DNA of 20,928 bases from CAYQUV01 sp964421005 (GTDB taxonomy: Bacteria > Patescibacteriota > Minisyncoccia > Minisyncoccales > CG1-02-41-26). The notes beneath the pieces are model-generated. The model was not told where the DNA came from, searched no databases, and saw only the letters and a program-made list of their open reading frames with translations. This document shows positions 1-8,124 of this stretch, piece by piece (position 1 is the stretch's first letter; each line of letters begins with the position of its first letter). The DNA lies in contig CAYQUV010000012.1 in assembly GCA_964421005.1 (NCBI GenBank), forward strand, positions 1-20,928, read 5' to 3'. Made by a program: the position numbers and the translations under genes.

Positions 1-65
1 ACACGCATCACTCAAAATGATGTGGGCTTCGGCCCTTGAGGGTTCGAGTCCCTCCCCCGGCACCA
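1..65 (+). tRNA. tRNA-Leu(CAA), 3' portion (5' end outside window)
   Basis: The 3' part of a class II tRNA. An anticodon arm with a 5-bp stem (6-10 with 18-22) encloses the 7-base loop CTCAAAA, giving anticodon CAA at 13-15, which reads UUG leucine codons. A long variable arm follows (GGGC-TTC-GGCCC, about 24-35), as expected for Leu. The T-arm is GAGGG-TTCGAGT-CCCTC (38-54), then the acceptor 3' strand CCCCGGC (55-61), discriminator A62 and an encoded CCA (63-65). The acceptor 5' strand and D-arm lie before base 1. It is followed by an intrinsic terminator. Confidence 0.93.
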
Positions 66-88
66 ATAAACATCTATTTAAATTATTT

Positions 89-119
89 AAAAATTCCGAG
101 TAAGAAACTCGGAATTTTT
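89..119. terminator. Bidirectional intrinsic terminator between tRNA-Leu and the DUF362 gene
   Basis: A perfect 12-bp inverted repeat (89-100 with 108-119, GC core TTCCGAG/CTCGGAA) with a 7-base loop. The stem ends in A5/T5, so either strand carries a U-run after the hairpin. It lies between the 3' ends of the plus-strand tRNA and the minus-strand DUF362 gene and probably serves both. Confidence 0.85.
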
Positions 120-153
120 ATACCAGAGGAATTCACTTTCAAATTTTGATTAA

Positions 154-1161
154 TTAAATTTTAACTAATTCATAACGCCTTGACCCTAGACCTAATTTTT
201 CTCCGTATTTTAACTGGAACGATGAATCAATATTGTTGTGTTCTTTGAAAATGTCTCTGCCGGCTTTTTGTTTAACCAAATCAATGGCAGCCTGGTCAAT
301 GGCTATAGGATCAAGAGAGGCAAGAATCCCGATATCTTCTACTGCGGGAGTTTGTTCCTCAGAGGAACAGTCGCAATCCAATGTTATGTTCTGCAAACTA
401 GTGAAATAAATTATATTACATATCCTATTAATCCCAAAACAATATTCTACTATCCTCTCTTGAATATCCCTGCCACGGACCGAACTCCAGGGAATTGAAG
501 GAGCTCCTTGAGGACAAACAGCAATACATTTAGCGCATTTAATACATTTCTCTGGATTAATATATGCCTTGCCGTTAACAAGAGAAATAGCGTTAGCCGG
601 ACAATTTTCTATACAAATACCACAACCGGTACATTTTTCTCTATCTATGCTAACCTGAGTTTTGCAGTGCATAGCTAACTTCCCGGCTCGCGACCCCAAG
701 CCCATGCCAAGATTTTTTAAAGCACCACCAAAACCAGTAGCAACATGGCCTGTAAAATGAGAAAAGACAATCAAGTTTTTGAAATTCTTCAATCCCCTGC
801 CGATTTTTACCTTCTTGAAATGATTTTTGTTAATCTCAATTTCAAAAAAATCTTCTCCCTTTTCTCCATCGGCTATTATTATCGGGCAAAAATCAAAGCC
901 GTGCTTTTCTGCTAAACGAAGATGGTCTTTTTTATAAGTTCTCTTTCCTTTATACAAAACATTGGACTCTATCAAATAACTGTCTCTGATTTCTTCCGCT
1001 AAACTTTTCACCAGTTCGGGAGAAAGATAAGTTGTACAACCATCTTCGCCAAAATGAACTTTAATAGCGACTTTTCCGGGAGCAAGGTTTTTGGATAGTT
1101 TTGAATAGATTTTTTTTAAATTAGTTTCAAAATTGTTTTCTATTAGATAAACTTTACTCAT
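154..1161 (-). CDS. DUF362 family protein with two 4Fe-4S ferredoxin-type clusters
   Basis: A 335-aa protein from the ATG at 1161. The N-terminal part has the look of DUF362 (a VAIKVHFGEDG segment, then a GGALKNLGMGLGS loop). A bacterial ferredoxin module follows, with two CxxCxxCxxxCP motifs (Cys 177, 180, 183, 187 and 206, 209, 212, 216), enough ligands for two 4Fe-4S clusters. The C-terminal segment (SLDPIAIDQAAIDLV) is also typical of the family. It is probably cytosolic: no signal peptide is seen. The biochemical role of DUF362 proteins is not established; electron transfer is inferred from the cysteines. An upstream TTG at 1188 would add nine residues but matches nothing in the family. 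No Shine-Dalgarno is visible. It is last in an apparent operon, 36 bases after the PAP2 gene. Confidence 0.85.
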   Translation of the reverse strand: MSKVYLIENNFETNLKKIYSKLSKNLAPGKVAIKVHFGEDGCTTYLSPELVKSLAEEIRDSYLIESNVLYKGKRTYKKDHLRLAEKHGFDFCPIIIADGEKGEDFFEIEINKNHFKKVKIGRGLKNFKNLIVFSHFTGHVATGFGGALKNLGMGLGSRAGKLAMHCKTQVSIDREKCTGCGICIENCPANAISLVNGKAYINPEKCIKCAKCIAVCPQGAPSIPWSSVRGRDIQERIVEYCFGINRICNIIYFTSLQNITLDCDCSSEEQTPAVEDIGILASLDPIAIDQAAIDLVKQKAGRDIFKEHNNIDSSFQLKYGEKLGLGSRRYELVKI

Positions 1162-1197
1162 AGGTAACTTAAAGGCAACTTGAGACAAGCACTTAAC

Positions 1198-1773
1198 TTA
1201 AGTTTGGTTAATGGAAAAAATTTTGCTTAGCAACCACCCGGAAAAAATACCTACCACCATTCCTCCCAAAACATCGGATAGCCAGTGTATTCCTGAAAAA
1301 ACTCTGGCAATTCCAATCAAAAAACTGGTAAAAAAGAATAAAATTCCGACTTTTCTGTTATAAAAATAAATTATTGTTGACAAAGCAAAAAAGAAACTGG
1401 TATGACATGAAGGAAAAGAGTTTGTTGAAGGATGTCTTAAAAGTAAATTGACCTGGTTTCCAACAAATGGTCTTGACCTCTGCCAGAAAAAATAAATAAT
1501 CTCAGCAATAATTACGGCAAAACAACCGCTTAAAACTGCCAGAGAAAGCAGTTTCCAATATTTTTTAAAATTTTTTAATAAAAACAAAAATAAAATTCCG
1601 ATTAAAATCCAAGGAAGATACCCGGCAATAAAAATTCCGAGAGTATCAAGCCAAAAATATTTCAAAGCGAGATTATTTAACCCTTTAAAGATATCGGAGT
1701 CTAAAGAGACGAACAAAGAAATAAAATTTTTAATTGGATTTATTTGAGAAAAAAGATAGACATCAAGATTCAT
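1198..1773 (-). CDS. PAP2-family membrane phosphatase (undecaprenyl-pyrophosphatase-like)
   Basis: A 191-aa polytopic membrane protein with the three PAP2 signature regions: SRPF (R101-P102), FPSCHTS (121-125, the family's PSGH with Cys for Gly) and ARVFSGIHWLSDVLGG with catalytic-type Arg157, His163 and Asp167. The order and spacing fit lipid phosphatases of the BcrC/YodM type, which remove phosphate from undecaprenyl pyrophosphate or phosphatidyl lipids at the outer face of the membrane. The usual Lys of KxxxxxxRP is Tyr94 here, and Ser of the third motif is Ala, so the substrate is open. About five hydrophobic segments are visible. An N-terminal stretch of about 30 residues precedes the usual family start. 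The start lies 9 bases after the MFS stop, indicating co-transcription. Confidence 0.85.
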   Translation of the reverse strand: MNLDVYLFSQINPIKNFISLFVSLDSDIFKGLNNLALKYFWLDTLGIFIAGYLPWILIGILFLFLLKNFKKYWKLLSLAVLSGCFAVIIAEIIYFFWQRSRPFVGNQVNLLLRHPSTNSFPSCHTSFFFALSTIIYFYNRKVGILFFFTSFLIGIARVFSGIHWLSDVLGGMVVGIFSGWLLSKIFSINQT

Positions 1774-1782
1774 ATTTTCATT

Positions 1783-2985
1783 TTAGATTATTTTTAAATT
1801 CTTAAAACTGAGTTTCGGGGAATTGTTCAAAAACATAAAACCAAGAGAAATTATGGCAGCCAAGATAAAACTCAAATTTACCTTAGGAAAGACTAAAAAT
1901 ACGCCTGCTAAAATAAACAAAGAAAAGAATCGGGAAATGTTTACAACGATTTCCCGGTAAATTATAAACTCGTCAGCCTGGGAACCCTTTAAAGCGGCTT
2001 TCTCATAAAAGAAAGTCTGAAAAGGAATACTGGCTGAAGCCCGACAAATTTTATAAAAAGTCTGGGCTAAAAAAGCAGTAAAAGGAGTAGCAACAAAATA
2101 TTTGAGCAGCCAGGAAATTGAAGTTAATAAAGAACCAATATTCAAGAGTTTCGGTCGACGAGCAGTATCAGAAACTTTACCCATATAAAGAGTAAAAAGA
2201 GCGCCGACAAAGATGCTGAAAGAAGTAATCCCTCCCATTGAAATATAGTCAATCGCTAAAAGAGCCATAAACAGAGGCCAGAGATAAACATTTATTCCGA
2301 GTTCAATAGCATCTGAAGCAAAGGCTAAAGAAGATTTACGATTCTCTCTTTTAAAAATTCTTTGCCAGGCTTTTTTAAAACTGTCGGTGTAAATTTCATG
2401 TTTCTCTTTGTTAAAAAACAGAGGAACACCCGAAGCCAAAAGAACGGCCAAAACAGCAGCAAATAAAGCCGGATAGCCAAAACTGGCTAAAATAAACCCC
2501 CCGATAACCGGGCTTAAAACAGTGGGTGCAACTACGGCAACATTTTTCTTCCCAACTTCTCTCCCTCGATAACCGTCCCTGGAAAACCTGGCAAAATTGG
2601 TGTGAAAAGAGGGCCAAAAAAGCGTCATACCGATAACTTTCAGAATTATGGCTAAAGGAACGAAAAGGGTTGAAAAATAAATAAGACTTAATAAAAGATA
2701 ATATCCGAAAAAGAAAAAATGGGAGGCAAGCATAGCCCAGTCAAAGCCGATTTTCGCCATTATCTTTCCGCCAAAAACGGCCAGGATTCCAAAAAGACCG
2801 TGAATTGCTCCGAAAAATAAAAGAGTTAAAGATAAAGATTCTCCAAAATAAAAATAAAGATAAATCGGCTCAAAGATCAAAATCATTCCTAAAGCAAGAG
2901 AGCGAATAGAAATGCTGATAAAAAACTGATTGGCTTCTTTTTTCAAAAGATACTGAAAAAAATAAATTGGAGAAAAAAGGGACAT
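1783..2985 (-). CDS. MFS-like transporter
   Basis: A 400-aa very hydrophobic protein with about 11-12 membrane segments in two halves, separated by a polar central loop near residues 195-220 (KEKHEIYTDSFKKAWQRIFK). A basic cytoplasmic loop after the fourth or fifth segment (FARFSRDGYRGREVGKK) and another short one with GKVSDTARRPK resemble the inter-helix loops of the major facilitator superfamily. The substrate cannot be read from the sequence. The gene sits between a Sua5-like gene (6-base gap upstream) and a PAP2 phosphatase (9-base gap downstream), so it belongs to a tightly packed operon. A link to export of lipid or envelope precursors is possible from the PAP2 and nucleotidyltransferase neighbours but is only inference. 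The start is the ATG at 2985; no Shine-Dalgarno is seen. Confidence 0.75.
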   Translation of the reverse strand: MSLFSPIYFFQYLLKKEANQFFISISIRSLALGMILIFEPIYLYFYFGESLSLTLLFFGAIHGLFGILAVFGGKIMAKIGFDWAMLASHFFFFGYYLLLSLIYFSTLFVPLAIILKVIGMTLFWPSFHTNFARFSRDGYRGREVGKKNVAVVAPTVLSPVIGGFILASFGYPALFAAVLAVLLASGVPLFFNKEKHEIYTDSFKKAWQRIFKRENRKSSLAFASDAIELGINVYLWPLFMALLAIDYISMGGITSFSIFVGALFTLYMGKVSDTARRPKLLNIGSLLTSISWLLKYFVATPFTAFLAQTFYKICRASASIPFQTFFYEKAALKGSQADEFIIYREIVVNISRFFSLFILAGVFLVFPKVNLSFILAAIISLGFMFLNNSPKLSFKNLKII

Positions 2986-2991
2986 AAGGTC

Positions 2992-3621
2992 TTATAAATT
3001 ATTGTAAATCTTTTCTAATTTCTTTTTTGAAATTTCACCTTCCCGAACGAGAATAAATTTCCCTTTTGATAAAGAAACAACAGTTGAGGGTCGGGAAGAT
3101 TTTAAGTCGCCCCCGTCAATCACAATATCGGGTTGGAACTTCTCCTCCTTAAATTGACTGATAATATCCTTCAATTTCGTTGAGTGAGAAAGTCCCGAAA
3201 TATTAGCCGATGTTCCGGTTAAGGGCAATTTTGTTTTCTTTAAAACTTTATTCAACAGATGATATTTAGGAATTCTTAAGCCGATTGTTTCCTCTCCGGA
3301 AAAAAGAAATCTGGGGAGATTATTTTTTCTCTTTAGGATAACGGTTACTTTACCGGGCCAGACTTTTTTTAAAAACTTTTCTTCTTTTAGTGAAATGTAA
3401 GCTATTTTTTTCGCCTCTTTCAAATCGGAAACAAAAATGGGAATTGGTTTATTCCGTTTTCTTTTTTTTATTTTAAAAATTTTTTTTACGGCTTTCTCAT
3501 TAGTTGCATCGGCTAAGAGACCGTAGACAGTATCTGTCGGAGAGATTAAAACTTTTCCTTCCTTCAAAAATTCACTTACTTTCTTAATCAAATTCTCGGA
3601 TCTAACCTTTAAAATTTTCAT
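2992..3621 (-). CDS. Sua5/YciO/YrdC-family protein, probable threonylcarbamoyl-AMP synthase
   Basis: A 209-aa single-domain protein, close to TsaC (YrdC) in length and lacking the extra C-terminal domain of full-length Sua5. Family signatures in order: PTDTVYGL (28-35), KIKKRKRNKPIPIFV (48-63), WPGKVTVIL (89-97), GLRIP, TGTSANISG (about 136-144), STVV and LVREG near the C-terminus. TsaC/Sua5 makes threonylcarbamoyl-adenylate from Thr, bicarbonate and ATP, the first step of t6A formation at position 37 of ANN-decoding tRNAs, in the cytosol. YciO paralogues share the fold, so assignment to t6A synthesis is likely rather than certain. Its first 20 bases overlap the end of the upstream nucleotidyltransferase gene, which suggests translational coupling. 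Confidence 0.9.
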   Translation of the reverse strand: MKILKVRSENLIKKVSEFLKEGKVLISPTDTVYGLLADATNEKAVKKIFKIKKRKRNKPIPIFVSDLKEAKKIAYISLKEEKFLKKVWPGKVTVILKRKNNLPRFLFSGEETIGLRIPKYHLLNKVLKKTKLPLTGTSANISGLSHSTKLKDIISQFKEEKFQPDIVIDGGDLKSSRPSTVVSLSKGKFILVREGEISKKKLEKIYNNL

Positions 3622-4327
3622 TTTCTTTTAAAAATTGAGAAAGACGCATAATATCAGCCGGGTTGCCAAAATCAAACCAGTAATCTCCAATTTTTCTGAT
3701 TTTCACTTTATGTTCCCGAGCCAGAAGAGTAATAGCATCGGTCAATTCATATTCTCCCCGAGGAGAAACTTCTATTTCGTTGATTTTATCAAAAATCTCC
3801 GGGGTAAACTTGTAGAGGCCAGTGTTTATTAAATTCCCAAGATATTTTTTCGGCTTTTCTACAATTTCTTTGAGAAAACCATCGTCTGAAATAAGAATGC
3901 CGTATTTTTCTGGATGAGGATGTGAAAACCCGGCAACATAATTATAGTCATCGTCTATGTTAAAATCTTTCAAATCCTTAACCGAATAAAGATTATCACC
4001 GTAAACAGCCAAAAAATTCTCGTTGCCTATGATTGCTTTGACACATTTAAGAGGGCAAAGAGTACCGTATTCTTTTTCTCCAAGAACTTCAAACTGATTT
4101 ACAAGTTCTACTTTGTAATTATATTCTTCTAAAAATTTCTTGATTTCTTCAGCCCTATAGCCGGCTACCAAAATCAACTCTTTATAGCCGGCTCTTAAGA
4201 GATTATCCAGAAGATAAGCCAAGAAAGGTTTTTTCTTAACGTTGATAAGATGTTTTGACTTGTTATTTGTAAGGTGGAGCATTCGAGTGCCCCTGCCGGC
4301 TGCTGCGACAACCACTTTTCTTATCAT
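3602..4327 (-). CDS. Sugar-phosphate nucleotidyltransferase (NTP_transferase family)
   Basis: A 241-aa protein with the hallmarks of nucleoside-diphosphate-sugar pyrophosphorylases: the N-terminal GxGTRxxxLT loop (AAAGRGTRMLHLT, residues 8-20) with a downstream KKP (32-34), the metal-binding YGDN (109-112), IVEKPKK (155-161), INTGLYKF (167-174) and a C-terminal WFDFGNP (217-223). Such enzymes join a sugar 1-phosphate and an NTP to give NDP-sugar and pyrophosphate for surface polysaccharides. There is no left-handed beta-helix acyltransferase domain, so it is not a full GlmU. The sugar is unknown (glucose-, mannose- or GlcNAc-1-phosphate are all possible). A longer reading from TTG at 4363 is less likely, because the nucleotide-binding motif begins right after the ATG at 4327. 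It is first in the five-gene operon running to the DUF362 gene. Confidence 0.85.
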   Translation of the reverse strand: MIRKVVVAAAGRGTRMLHLTNNKSKHLINVKKKPFLAYLLDNLLRAGYKELILVAGYRAEEIKKFLEEYNYKVELVNQFEVLGEKEYGTLCPLKCVKAIIGNENFLAVYGDNLYSVKDLKDFNIDDDYNYVAGFSHPHPEKYGILISDDGFLKEIVEKPKKYLGNLINTGLYKFTPEIFDKINEIEVSPRGEYELTDAITLLAREHKVKIRKIGDYWFDFGNPADIMRLSQFLKENENFKG

Positions 4328-4371
4328 AGATATTTTTATTGCTTCGCTATGAATACTTTTCAATATATTTA

Positions 4372-4377
4372 ATTATA
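4372..4377 (-). promoter_or_regulatory. Possible -10 box of the nucleotidyltransferase operon
   Basis: TATAAT on the minus strand, 44 bases before the ATG at 4327 and just after the leuS terminator. No convincing -35 element lies 16-18 bases upstream, so this is only a candidate. Confidence 0.3.
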
Positions 4378-4395
4378 ACTATAGTAAAACATCTG

Positions 4396-4422
4396 AAAAA
4401 GCAAGTTATTTGCTTGCTTTTT
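4396..4422. terminator. Intrinsic terminator downstream of leuS
   Basis: A 10-bp perfect inverted repeat, AAAAAGCAAG (4396-4405) with CTTGCTTTTT (4413-4422), and a 7-base loop. It lies 21 bases beyond the leuS stop. The stem ends in A/T runs that give a U-tract on the minus-strand transcript. Confidence 0.75.
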
Positions 4423-4443
4423 ATATTTTATCCTCAATTCGGC

Positions 4444-7002
4444 TTAGATAACAAAATTAATCAACTTGTCTTTGACAAAAACCGTCTTTTTAATTTCTTT
4501 ATTCCCAATCCATTTTTTTACATTATTGCTTTCCAGGGCTATTTTTTTTGCCTGGTATTCAGAGATTCCCGATTCAATTTCTATTTTGTCACGAACTTTG
4601 CCGTTAACCTGAACAATTAGATTTGTCTTTTCTTCAACAATCAATTTTGGATCATACTTTGGCCATTTCTGGGAAAAAATACTTTTCTTATAACCAAGCT
4701 TATGCCATAATTCCTCTGCTATATGAGGCGCAAAAATCGCTAAGATTTTCAAAAAATCTCTAAATTCCTTTTTGCCTATACCAAATTTATCTTTCTGCCA
4801 GAAATTTGAAAACTCCATCAGAGAACTGGTTGCCGTATTAAACTTCAAATTTTCAATATCCTCAGAAACTTTTTTGATGGTTTTGTGAAGAAGTTTTCTC
4901 AATTGAAGAGAACTTTTTGAATATGGCTTTTTAAAAAATTCTTCGGAAAGACTCCAAATCTTTTCCAGAAATCTTCTCACCCCCTTAACTCCTCTTGTAT
5001 CCCAGGCAATTGCCTGGGAAAAAGGACCCATAAACATTTCATAAACCCTTAAGGTGTCAGCGCCAAACTTTTTAACAACATCATCAGGATTAATAACATT
5101 GCCCTTTGATTTTGACATTTTAACTCCTCCTTCGGCCAGAATTATGCCGTGAGAAGTTCTTTTTTTATAGGGCTCTGGTCCAACAGATTTGGGAACAACA
5201 CCGATATCCCAGAGAAATTTATAAATAAAGCGAGAGTATAACAAATGCAAAGTGGTATGCTCCATACCTCCGTTGTACCAATCAACTGGAAGCCAGTAAC
5301 TGAGTAATTTTTTTCTGGCTAATTTCTTCTTATTATTCGGGTCGCAGTAACGGAGAAAATACCAGTTGCTTCCTGCCCAATTAGGCATAACATCGGTTTC
5401 TCTAAAAGCTTCTCCCTTACATCTCGGGCATTGGGTTCTAACCCATTTTTTATTAGCAGCCAAAGGCGATTCTCCCTTCTCAGTCGGTTTATAATTTGTA
5501 ACATTTGGCAATTCTACCGGCAAATCCTTTTCAGAAAGAGCGAACCAACCAGGATTTAATAATTCTCCTTTATTAAATCTGTTTTTGGAAGCAGAATTTG
5601 AAAACTTAAAAGTAGAATCCGGAGATTGAAGGTTTAATTTTTCTATTTCTTCTTTACATTTTTTGCAAAAGACAAGAGGAATTGGTTCGCCCCAGTACCT
5701 TTGGCGCGAGAATATCCAATCTCTTAATTTGTAATGAATGGCTTTTTTAACCAATTTATCTCTCTTCAACCAATCCTCAATTCTTTTTCTGGCAATTTCC
5801 GACCTTAACCCGTTGAATCTTCCTGAATTTACCAAAATTCCTTCACCGGTATAAGGCTCGAAAGACTCCTCGCTTGAAAGGTGGAGGGTTGGTTTCTCTT
5901 TTTGATTCTCGGGCTTTATTACCACTTCTGCAGGAAGATTGTATTTTCTGGAAAATTGAAAATCTCTTTCATCATGACAAGGAACAGCCATTATTGCTCC
6001 TGTGCCATAATGAGGCAAAACATAATCCGCTACAAAAATCGGAATTTCTTTTTTGTTCGCCGGATTCAAGGCAGAAACTCCTTGAAGTTTTATTCCTGTT
6101 TTTTCTTTCCGATCAGATATTCTTTCTCTTTCAAGTTTTCTTTTTGCTTTTTCAATATAAGATTTGACCGATTTAAAATTTCTAATCTGTGATTGAATTT
6201 CATTCAAAATAGGATGTTCCGGAGCTAAAACAAGATAAGTGGCACCAAAAATAGTGTCCAGACGAGTGGTAAAGACAGTGATTGAAAGAGTCGATGCAAC
6301 AATAGGAAACTCTACTTCAACACCTTCTGATTTTCCTATCCAGTCTTTCTGTAAAGCAATTACCTTTTCGGGATAATCAACCAATTTTAAATCTTCAATT
6401 AAACGTTCAGCATAGTCGGTAATTTTAAGGAGCCATTGTTCCTTCTCTTTTCTAATCACGGGACTGCCGCATCTTTCACACCTTCCATCAATTACCTCTT
6501 CGTTGGCTAAACTAATCTTACAGGAAGGACACCAGTTAATCGGCACTTTTGACTTGTAAGCCAGACCTTGCTTGAAAAGTTGAATAAATATCCATTGAGT
6601 CCATTTATAATACTCGGGGTCAGTGGTCGTAATTTCCCTGCTCCAATCAAAAGACAGACCCAGACTTTTCTGCTGGCGTTTAAAAAAAGCAGTATTTTTT
6701 CTGGTAACAACTCGGGGATGAATGCCGGTTTTAATGGCATAATTTTCTGTAGGCAGTCCGAAAGCATCCCAGCCCATAGGAAAAAGAGTATTAAATCCTT
6801 CCATTCTTCTCTTCCGGGCTACTATATCCAAAGCAACATAAGGCCGACAATGGCCGACATGGAGCCCTTCACCCGAAGGATAAGGAAATTCAACCAAAAT
6901 GTAAGCCTTTTTTCTTTTGGAAAAATCTCGGGCTTTATAAAGCCCTTGTCTCTCCCAGAATCTTTGCCATTTTTTTTCAATTTTCTGAGGCTGATAACGC
7001 AT
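4444..7002 (-). CDS. leuS: Leucyl-tRNA synthetase
   Basis: An 852-aa class I synthetase of normal length that charges tRNA-Leu in the cytosol. The HIGH signature is HVGH (48-51), within YPSGEGLHVGHCRPY; KMSKS is at 628-632 after GGV. A CP1 editing domain is present, recognised by TRLDTIFGATYLVLAPEHP and GTGAIMAVPCHDERD, the latter carrying the Asp used for proofreading in LeuRS. Cysteine pairs CPSC/CERC and later CKKC/CPRC look like zinc sites. A WYNGGMEHTTLHLLYSRF block and the anticodon-binding and C-terminal domains (TNLIVQVNGKVRDK) follow. The ATG at 7002 gives the standard MRYQPQKIEKKWQ start. It is a single-gene unit between a terminator before it (7209-7244) and one after it (4396-4422). 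A cognate tRNA-Leu(CAA) starts the window. Confidence 0.98.
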   Translation of the reverse strand: MRYQPQKIEKKWQRFWERQGLYKARDFSKRKKAYILVEFPYPSGEGLHVGHCRPYVALDIVARKRRMEGFNTLFPMGWDAFGLPTENYAIKTGIHPRVVTRKNTAFFKRQQKSLGLSFDWSREITTTDPEYYKWTQWIFIQLFKQGLAYKSKVPINWCPSCKISLANEEVIDGRCERCGSPVIRKEKEQWLLKITDYAERLIEDLKLVDYPEKVIALQKDWIGKSEGVEVEFPIVASTLSITVFTTRLDTIFGATYLVLAPEHPILNEIQSQIRNFKSVKSYIEKAKRKLERERISDRKEKTGIKLQGVSALNPANKKEIPIFVADYVLPHYGTGAIMAVPCHDERDFQFSRKYNLPAEVVIKPENQKEKPTLHLSSEESFEPYTGEGILVNSGRFNGLRSEIARKRIEDWLKRDKLVKKAIHYKLRDWIFSRQRYWGEPIPLVFCKKCKEEIEKLNLQSPDSTFKFSNSASKNRFNKGELLNPGWFALSEKDLPVELPNVTNYKPTEKGESPLAANKKWVRTQCPRCKGEAFRETDVMPNWAGSNWYFLRYCDPNNKKKLARKKLLSYWLPVDWYNGGMEHTTLHLLYSRFIYKFLWDIGVVPKSVGPEPYKKRTSHGIILAEGGVKMSKSKGNVINPDDVVKKFGADTLRVYEMFMGPFSQAIAWDTRGVKGVRRFLEKIWSLSEEFFKKPYSKSSLQLRKLLHKTIKKVSEDIENLKFNTATSSLMEFSNFWQKDKFGIGKKEFRDFLKILAIFAPHIAEELWHKLGYKKSIFSQKWPKYDPKLIVEEKTNLIVQVNGKVRDKIEIESGISEYQAKKIALESNNVKKWIGNKEIKKTVFVKDKLINFVI

Positions 7003-7009
7003 ACAAACT

Positions 7010-7015
7010 ATAATA
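7010..7015 (-). promoter_or_regulatory. Possible -10 box very close to the leuS start
   Basis: TATTAT on the minus strand, with only 7 bases between it and the ATG at 7002. If used, the mRNA would be leaderless or nearly so. There is no Shine-Dalgarno. No good -35 is seen (TTATGG at 17-base spacing). Confidence 0.3.
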
Positions 7016-7208
7016 AAGATAACTTGTAAAGCCCATAAAAAGTTTTCTCATTTTATCATTTTATTTTTTGTTTAACAAGATAAATAAACCTCAAGATAGA
7101 CAAAACCTGAAGTCAAAAAAATAAGGTTCGATTCCTTCCCAAGCAGAGAAAAGAAATTTCTTTCTAATTGACGAAAAAAGACTTCCGGTCTGTATTCTTC
7201 GGTTGATT

Positions 7209-7244
7209 AAAAATTTGCCCAAGTTAAACATTGGGCAAATTTTT
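7209..7244. terminator. Intrinsic terminator downstream of tatD
   Basis: A perfect 14-bp inverted repeat (7209-7222 with 7231-7244), core TTTGCCCAA/TTGGGCAAA, loop of 8 bases, with A5/T5 ends. It is 44 bases past the tatD stop. In the rest of the 285-base gap between tatD and leuS (7003-7287) I see no other gene. Confidence 0.8.
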
Positions 7245-7287
7245 GTAAATGGAGAATAGAATTCTGTAAATAATAAATTGATATCTA

Positions 7288-8124
7288 TTATAGATTAAAC
7301 AAACTTAGAGCGTTTTGATTGGTAATTTTTATTAATTCCCGAAAGTCCATTCTTCTAATTCTGGCTATCTCCTCAACTACAAATTTAACCCCTAGAGGAT
7401 TGTTTCTTTCTTCGGGAAAACCGGGAGGTGTTAAAAAAGGACAGTCGGTTTCAACTAAAATTCTTTCCAAAGGAGTTTTTTTTATTATTTCCTTCAAATC
7501 TAATTTAAAAATTATCCCATTGAATCCCAAATAAAAACCCATTTCAAGATATTTTTCGGCTTGAGAAAAATCGCCGGTAAAACAATGAACAACTCCTTTT
7601 AATCGTCCACTTTTTGCTTTCTGATATTCATCAAGTATATTGAGCAAATCGCTGTGAGCCAAACGGCAATGGAAAATTACAGGTTTTTCTACATCTCGGG
7701 CTAAATTTAGTTGCTTTAAAAAAATTTCTTTCTGTTTCTCTTTAAACAATTCCTGCTTCCTCCTGCCTTTTGGTTTAAACCAATAATCCAAACCGATTTC
7801 TCCTACAGCGACCACTTTTTCAGAACGGGCTAAATTTTTATATTTCTGGAAGAGAAAGTCTTCCTCAAGAACATCCTCTGCATTAGTCTTTATACTTCTT
7901 TTATAGTTTATAATCGTATGATTTATATTAATCGGGTGTAAGCCAACAGCAGCAAAAATTCCTTTTTCATAAGTTCTGGCAATTTCAACTGCTTTTTTTG
8001 AAGTTTTATAATTAGTTCCAACATTAATCATCCAAACATCATTTTTTAAAGCCCGACGAATAACCTCGTCTCTGTCTTCTTCAAAGGCTTTAAAATTCAA
8101 ATGAGAGTGAGTATCAATTAACAT
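7288..8124 (-). CDS. tatD: TatD-family metal-dependent hydrolase
   Basis: A 278-aa protein, normal for the TatD family of TIM-barrel metal hydrolases, which act as 3'-5' exonucleases on DNA. Metal ligands are in the expected order: the N-terminal DTHSHLN (His6, His8), Glu109 in AVGEIGLDYW, His152 in VIFHCRLAH, His180 in GVVHCFTGD and Asp227 in LVETDCPFLTPPG. The last block is a TatD signature. The ATG at 8124 overlaps the last 7 bases of the amidotransferase gene upstream, so the two are co-transcribed and probably translationally coupled. A strong terminator follows. Which TatD subfamily (nuclease in DNA repair or D-aminoacyl-tRNA deacylase-like) cannot be decided from the sequence alone. 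Confidence 0.92.
   Translation of the reverse strand: MLIDTHSHLNFKAFEEDRDEVIRRALKNDVWMINVGTNYKTSKKAVEIARTYEKGIFAAVGLHPININHTIINYKRSIKTNAEDVLEEDFLFQKYKNLARSEKVVAVGEIGLDYWFKPKGRRKQELFKEKQKEIFLKQLNLARDVEKPVIFHCRLAHSDLLNILDEYQKAKSGRLKGVVHCFTGDFSQAEKYLEMGFYLGFNGIIFKLDLKEIIKKTPLERILVETDCPFLTPPGFPEERNNPLGVKFVVEEIARIRRMDFRELIKITNQNALSLFNL

Noticed and set aside
1162..1188. TTG start for the DUF362 protein, and likewise TTG or GTG extensions of the nucleotidyltransferase (4363), amidotransferase (8831), M16 (15540) and AI-2E (14194) genes.
   Set aside because: In each case an ATG a few codons in begins the family-typical sequence, and no ribosome site supports the upstream codon.
5874..6192. Open frames on the plus strand opposite leuS, and similar ones opposite other genes.
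   Set aside because: They are antisense shadows with Phe/Ser/Leu-rich low-complexity translations, no family motifs and no ribosome sites.
7124..7142. A T-arm-like stretch (AAGG-TTCGATT-CCTT) on the plus strand between tatD and leuS, suggesting a tRNA or tmRNA end.
   Set aside because: The stem is only 4 bp, no acceptor partner or anticodon arm can be built upstream, and no CCA follows. Probably chance.
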